The position numbers and the translations under genes were made by a program. From NCBI GenBank assembly GCA_937883755.1, contig CAKZYA010000004.1, forward strand, positions 124,001 through 188,000: a stretch of 64,000 bases of DNA, read 5' to 3'. The number at the start of each line of letters is the position of its first letter. The first letter of the stretch is position 1. The notes beneath the pieces were generated by a model that did no database searches, was not told where the DNA came from, and was given only the letters and a program-made list of their open reading frames with translations. Shown here in pieces: positions 61,611 to 64,000 of the stretch. Source of the DNA: an uncultured Flammeovirgaceae bacterium (lineage in GTDB: Bacteria > Bacteroidota > Bacteroidia > Cytophagales > Cyclobacteriaceae).

Positions 61611-62672
61611 TTATTCGAGTTTGGTTTGGTTTACATCCAGGCCCTCCAAGAATCCCTGATACATCGGTTTTTTGTCAAGATTCTCACTGAACAACAGCGG
61701 CCATTGCGGATGACCTGTATGCTTGGTCAACCAGCTCTCGTTGTCGCGAAGCCCCCAGAAGGTAACAGCAAACTTATTTTCTTGAGGCAGTTGATTATAT
61801 CTACGGACAATTTCTGTCATCAGTTCCCGCTGTTTCTGGGCAGCTTCTGCGGTAAGTGAACTTAGTTCACCGTCAGGGTTAGTACGAATATCGACTTCCG
61901 ATAGATGCACTTTCAAACCTCTCTTTACAATTTCATCCAGCGCGTACTGAAATTTATCTAGTGAAAAGTCTAGACCGATATGCATCTGCATACCGATACC
62001 GTCGATAGGAATATTGCGAGACTGAAAATTATCTACCATTGCTAAGATTGTTGCTAACTTCTCAGGTTTGGCTACTACGTCATAATCATTGTAAAATAAC
62101 AAAACGTCCGGATCAGCTTCCCGGGCGTACTGATGAAAGCGGGCTACGTAATTATCACCTAGTTTCTGGTGATAAACTGAGTTTCGCCATCCTTTTCCAT
62201 CGGAGGATATAGCTTCATTTACCACGTCCCAGCTTACAACTTTTCCTTGGTAGTGTTTTACCACTGCCTGAATATAATCGCGAAGTAAATTCTCTAAAGT
62301 GGCAGAGTCGTAAGATGCAATAGAGTTTTCTAGCCACTCAGGTTGCATCAAATGCCAAGCCAGCGTATGACCATGAACTTGTTGATTGTGAGCATTAGCG
62401 AAAGTAACTATTGAGTCGCCCAAGCTGAAGCCATATTCTCGCTCAGCTGCCCAAATGTACTGAGGTTTCATCACGTTTTCGGCGGTGATGCTGCTAAACT
62501 CTTGCCCAACTACCTGAGCGTACTCAGCTTGCACTAAGCGTTTAGGGTTGATGGCTACTCCCACCGGAAAGTCCGTGGCTTCTCTCAAATGAAGTTCGGG
62601 TGAATCGAGTCCATTTCCAATTATCACGATTAATAATAGACCTAGACTTAAGAAGAAAGACAAAAACTGCAT
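61611..62672 (-). CDS. Endo-1,4-beta-xylanase, glycoside hydrolase family 10
   Basis: A 353-residue secreted xylanase from the ATG at 62672 (a GTG at 62696 would add 8 residues and is less favoured). The signal is MQFLSFFLSLGLLLIVIIG. General acid/base is E153 in WDVVNEAIS, nucleophile E259 in VHLSEVDIRTN, and the family block FNVMKPQYIW-like NVMKPQYIW with HGHTLAWH is complete. There is no carbohydrate-binding module. It cleaves xylan or other beta-1,4-xylosidic chains outside the inner membrane. Confidence 0.93.
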   Translation of the reverse strand: MQFLSFFLSLGLLLIVIIGNGLDSPELHLREATDFPVGVAINPKRLVQAEYAQVVGQEFSSITAENVMKPQYIWAAEREYGFSLGDSIVTFANAHNQQVHGHTLAWHLMQPEWLENSIASYDSATLENLLRDYIQAVVKHYQGKVVSWDVVNEAISSDGKGWRNSVYHQKLGDNYVARFHQYAREADPDVLLFYNDYDVVAKPEKLATILAMVDNFQSRNIPIDGIGMQMHIGLDFSLDKFQYALDEIVKRGLKVHLSEVDIRTNPDGELSSLTAEAAQKQRELMTEIVRRYNQLPQENKFAVTFWGLRDNESWLTKHTGHPQWPLLFSENLDKKPMYQGFLEGLDVNQTKLE

Positions 62673-62833
62673 AGATATCGGTTTGGGTAGTAGCACTGAT
62701 GAAACGTCGGAGCTTTACATATATTTTTTGATTCTTGAGCGTAAGACTCTACTTTCTAGTCCGAGTAAGTATTAAAATGATAGGATAATTATCTAAGATA
62801 ATAGTATTTTTAGCAATACCTCAACCTAATATT

Positions 62834-64000
62834 ATGTTACGACGCGAATTTTTAACCCAAAGTTTAGGAGCCAGTGCAATTGCGTTATTGTCTAACCCTA
62901 CTAACCTATTTGGCTTCTGCTTAGAAGACGTTCCTATTCGAGCAATTACCCAGGGGCCAAAGTCTCACTGGTTTGGCTACTACGACAAGTGGCAGTTTGA
63001 CCTATCGGGTCGTTACGTATTGGGAATGGAGGTAGATGTGCCCCGCCGGTCACCTACGGAGAATGATATTATTAAAATTGGGGTGGTTGACCTAGAAAGT
63101 GGTGATCAATGGATAGAGGTGGGGGAGAGTAATGCTTGGGGATGGCAACAGGGTTGCATGCTTCAGTGGATTCCGGATTCAGAAGATCAACTCATTTGGA
63201 ATGACCAGCAAGACGGACAGTACGTGAGCCGAATACTAAGCCGGAAAAGTGGTAAAGAAAGAGTTTTGCCTAAACCAATCTACGCCCTTTCGCCCGATGG
63301 TAAGTTTGCAGTAGGCACGGAATTCAACCGTATTCAGAATATGCGACCGGGTTACGGTTATCCGGGTATTCCTGATCCCTACGCTGACCAAAAGACCCCA
63401 GACGAAATCGGGTTGTATCGTATGGATCTGCAATCGGGTGAGAGTAAGTTGATTTTTTCCTTAGCCCAGGCAGCGGCTATTCCTTACCAAGGAAAATCGT
63501 TAGAAGATAAGTGGCATTACTTTAATCATCTGCTGGTAAGTCCGGATAGTAGACGAATGATTTTCCTGCACCGTTGGCGCAATGCTCCCGCTAATGCCCC
63601 AGGTGCTGCTAGTGGTGGTTTCATGACGCGAATGTTCACCATTAACGTAGACGGTAGCGATCCGTATATTCTCGATCCTTCGGGTTACACCTCTCATTTT
63701 ATCTGGCGTGACCCTGAGCATATTTGTGCTTGGACCAAGCCAAAGGGGAAGAAAGCTGCTTTTTATTTGTTCAAGGATAAAACGGATGAAGTGGAAATTG
63801 TAGGGGATGGGAAGATGCTGGTGAATGGTCACAATACTTATATTCCTAACACCAACGGCGAGTGGATTCTCAATGATACTTATCCCTCTAACGACCAAAA
63901 GCGACTTCAAACCTTGTATCTCTATCATGTGCCTACCGACCGAAAAGTTGTACTGGGTCAATTTTACGAACCTCCCATGTTTAAAGGGGAGTGGCGTTGC
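62834..64000 (+). CDS. Tat-exported beta-propeller-like protein, 3' end cut by window
   Basis: A frame of 389 codons runs to the window edge. It starts MLRREFLTQSLGASAIALLS, a twin-arginine-type signal (RREFL). The body has propeller-like blades (LVSPDSRRMIFLHRW, TINVDGSDPYILDPSGY, FALSPDGK-like YALSPDGKFAVGTEF) similar to TolB/WD40-like or oligogalacturonate-lyase-type proteins of Bacteroidota glycan clusters. It is divergent from the xylanase gene by 161 bases, and may belong to the same glycan-use region. Family assignment is tentative. Confidence 0.75.
   Translation, partial: MLRREFLTQSLGASAIALLSNPTNLFGFCLEDVPIRAITQGPKSHWFGYYDKWQFDLSGRYVLGMEVDVPRRSPTENDIIKIGVVDLESGDQWIEVGESNAWGWQQGCMLQWIPDSEDQLIWNDQQDGQYVSRILSRKSGKERVLPKPIYALSPDGKFAVGTEFNRIQNMRPGYGYPGIPDPYADQKTPDEIGLYRMDLQSGESKLIFSLAQAAAIPYQGKSLEDKWHYFNHLLVSPDSRRMIFLHRWRNAPANAPGAASGGFMTRMFTINVDGSDPYILDPSGYTSHFIWRDPEHICAWTKPKGKKAAFYLFKDKTDEVEIVGDGKMLVNGHNTYIPNTNGEWILNDTYPSNDQKRLQTLYLYHVPTDRKVVLGQFYEPPMFKGEWRC

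Overview
The window is about 44-45% GC and carries no rRNA, tRNA, CRISPR array or insertion sequence that I can see. It looks like the chromosome of a marine-type member of the Bacteroidota, probably order Cytophagales. The support is: promoters of the Bacteroidota form TTG-N19-TAnnTTTG (before rplU, the MATE gene and the aldo/keto reductase gene), many short SPII lipoprotein signals, a TonB-receptor B12 locus with a BtuG-like propeller lipoprotein, sulfatases and glycosidases, an ECF42/DGPF pair, and DUF3667, SMUG2 and DUF4369-TlpA family proteins. Species cannot be named from the sequence alone.

Layout. 1-4.9 kb: class I ribonucleotide reductase (nrdB then nrdA, minus strand, nrdA cut by the window edge), then rplU-rpmA with a clear terminator. 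5-9.2 kb: one giant exported TPR protein. 9.3-11.4 kb: DUF3667 membrane protein coupled to lycopene cyclase. 11.5-17.2 kb: mannonate dehydratase, a lipoprotein, a FAN1-like VRR-NUC nuclease, two small membrane proteins and a SixA-like phosphatase. 17.3-28.3 kb: a sugar/sulfate catabolic stretch (two sulfatases, FAD-dependent oxidoreductase, aldo/keto reductase, Gfo/Idh/MocA dehydrogenase, PhyH dioxygenase, esterase, TlpA-like thioredoxin). 28.3-34.8 kb: SMUG2 glycosylase, OsmC plus tandem-ACT genes divergent from an ArsR-type regulator, S41 peptidase, and a VOC-DGPF-ECF42 operon. 35-45 kb: holin-like membrane protein, MATE pump with a structured leader, coiled-coil protein, gamma-glutamylcyclotransferase-like protein, lipid kinase, a kinase-like sensor with no ATPase domain, LpxH-like phosphoesterase with glycosyltransferase, and GH1 glucosidase. 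45-54.3 kb: DUF255 thioredoxin protein, hybrid histidine kinase with a decayed Hpt tail, deoxyribonucleotidase/SemiSWEET pair, MORN protein, and a Crp/Fnr pseudogene next to an MDR dehydrogenase. 54.4-61.4 kb: a complete cobalamin uptake locus, all minus strand: riboswitch-btuF-btuC-btuD and riboswitch-btuB-btuG. 61.5-64 kb: a 31-residue membrane peptide, GH10 xylanase, and the start of a Tat-exported propeller-like protein.

How the genes work together. The B12 locus is the most coherent system: a surface lipoprotein and TonB receptor bring corrinoid across the outer membrane, a lipoprotein binding protein and ABC importer take it across the inner membrane, and two separate cobalamin riboswitches control the two halves. 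The 17-28 kb stretch and the GH1, GH10 and UxuA genes suggest use of sulfated and uronate-containing polysaccharides.

The most unusual non-coding signals are: an intergenic repeat family built from 8-base AACACnnn units (9.2 and 34.9 kb), a 42-base near-palindrome at 37.17 kb, a uORF-bearing folded leader before the MATE gene, and an FNR-type operator next to a nonsense-interrupted Crp/Fnr gene at 52.6-53.3 kb.
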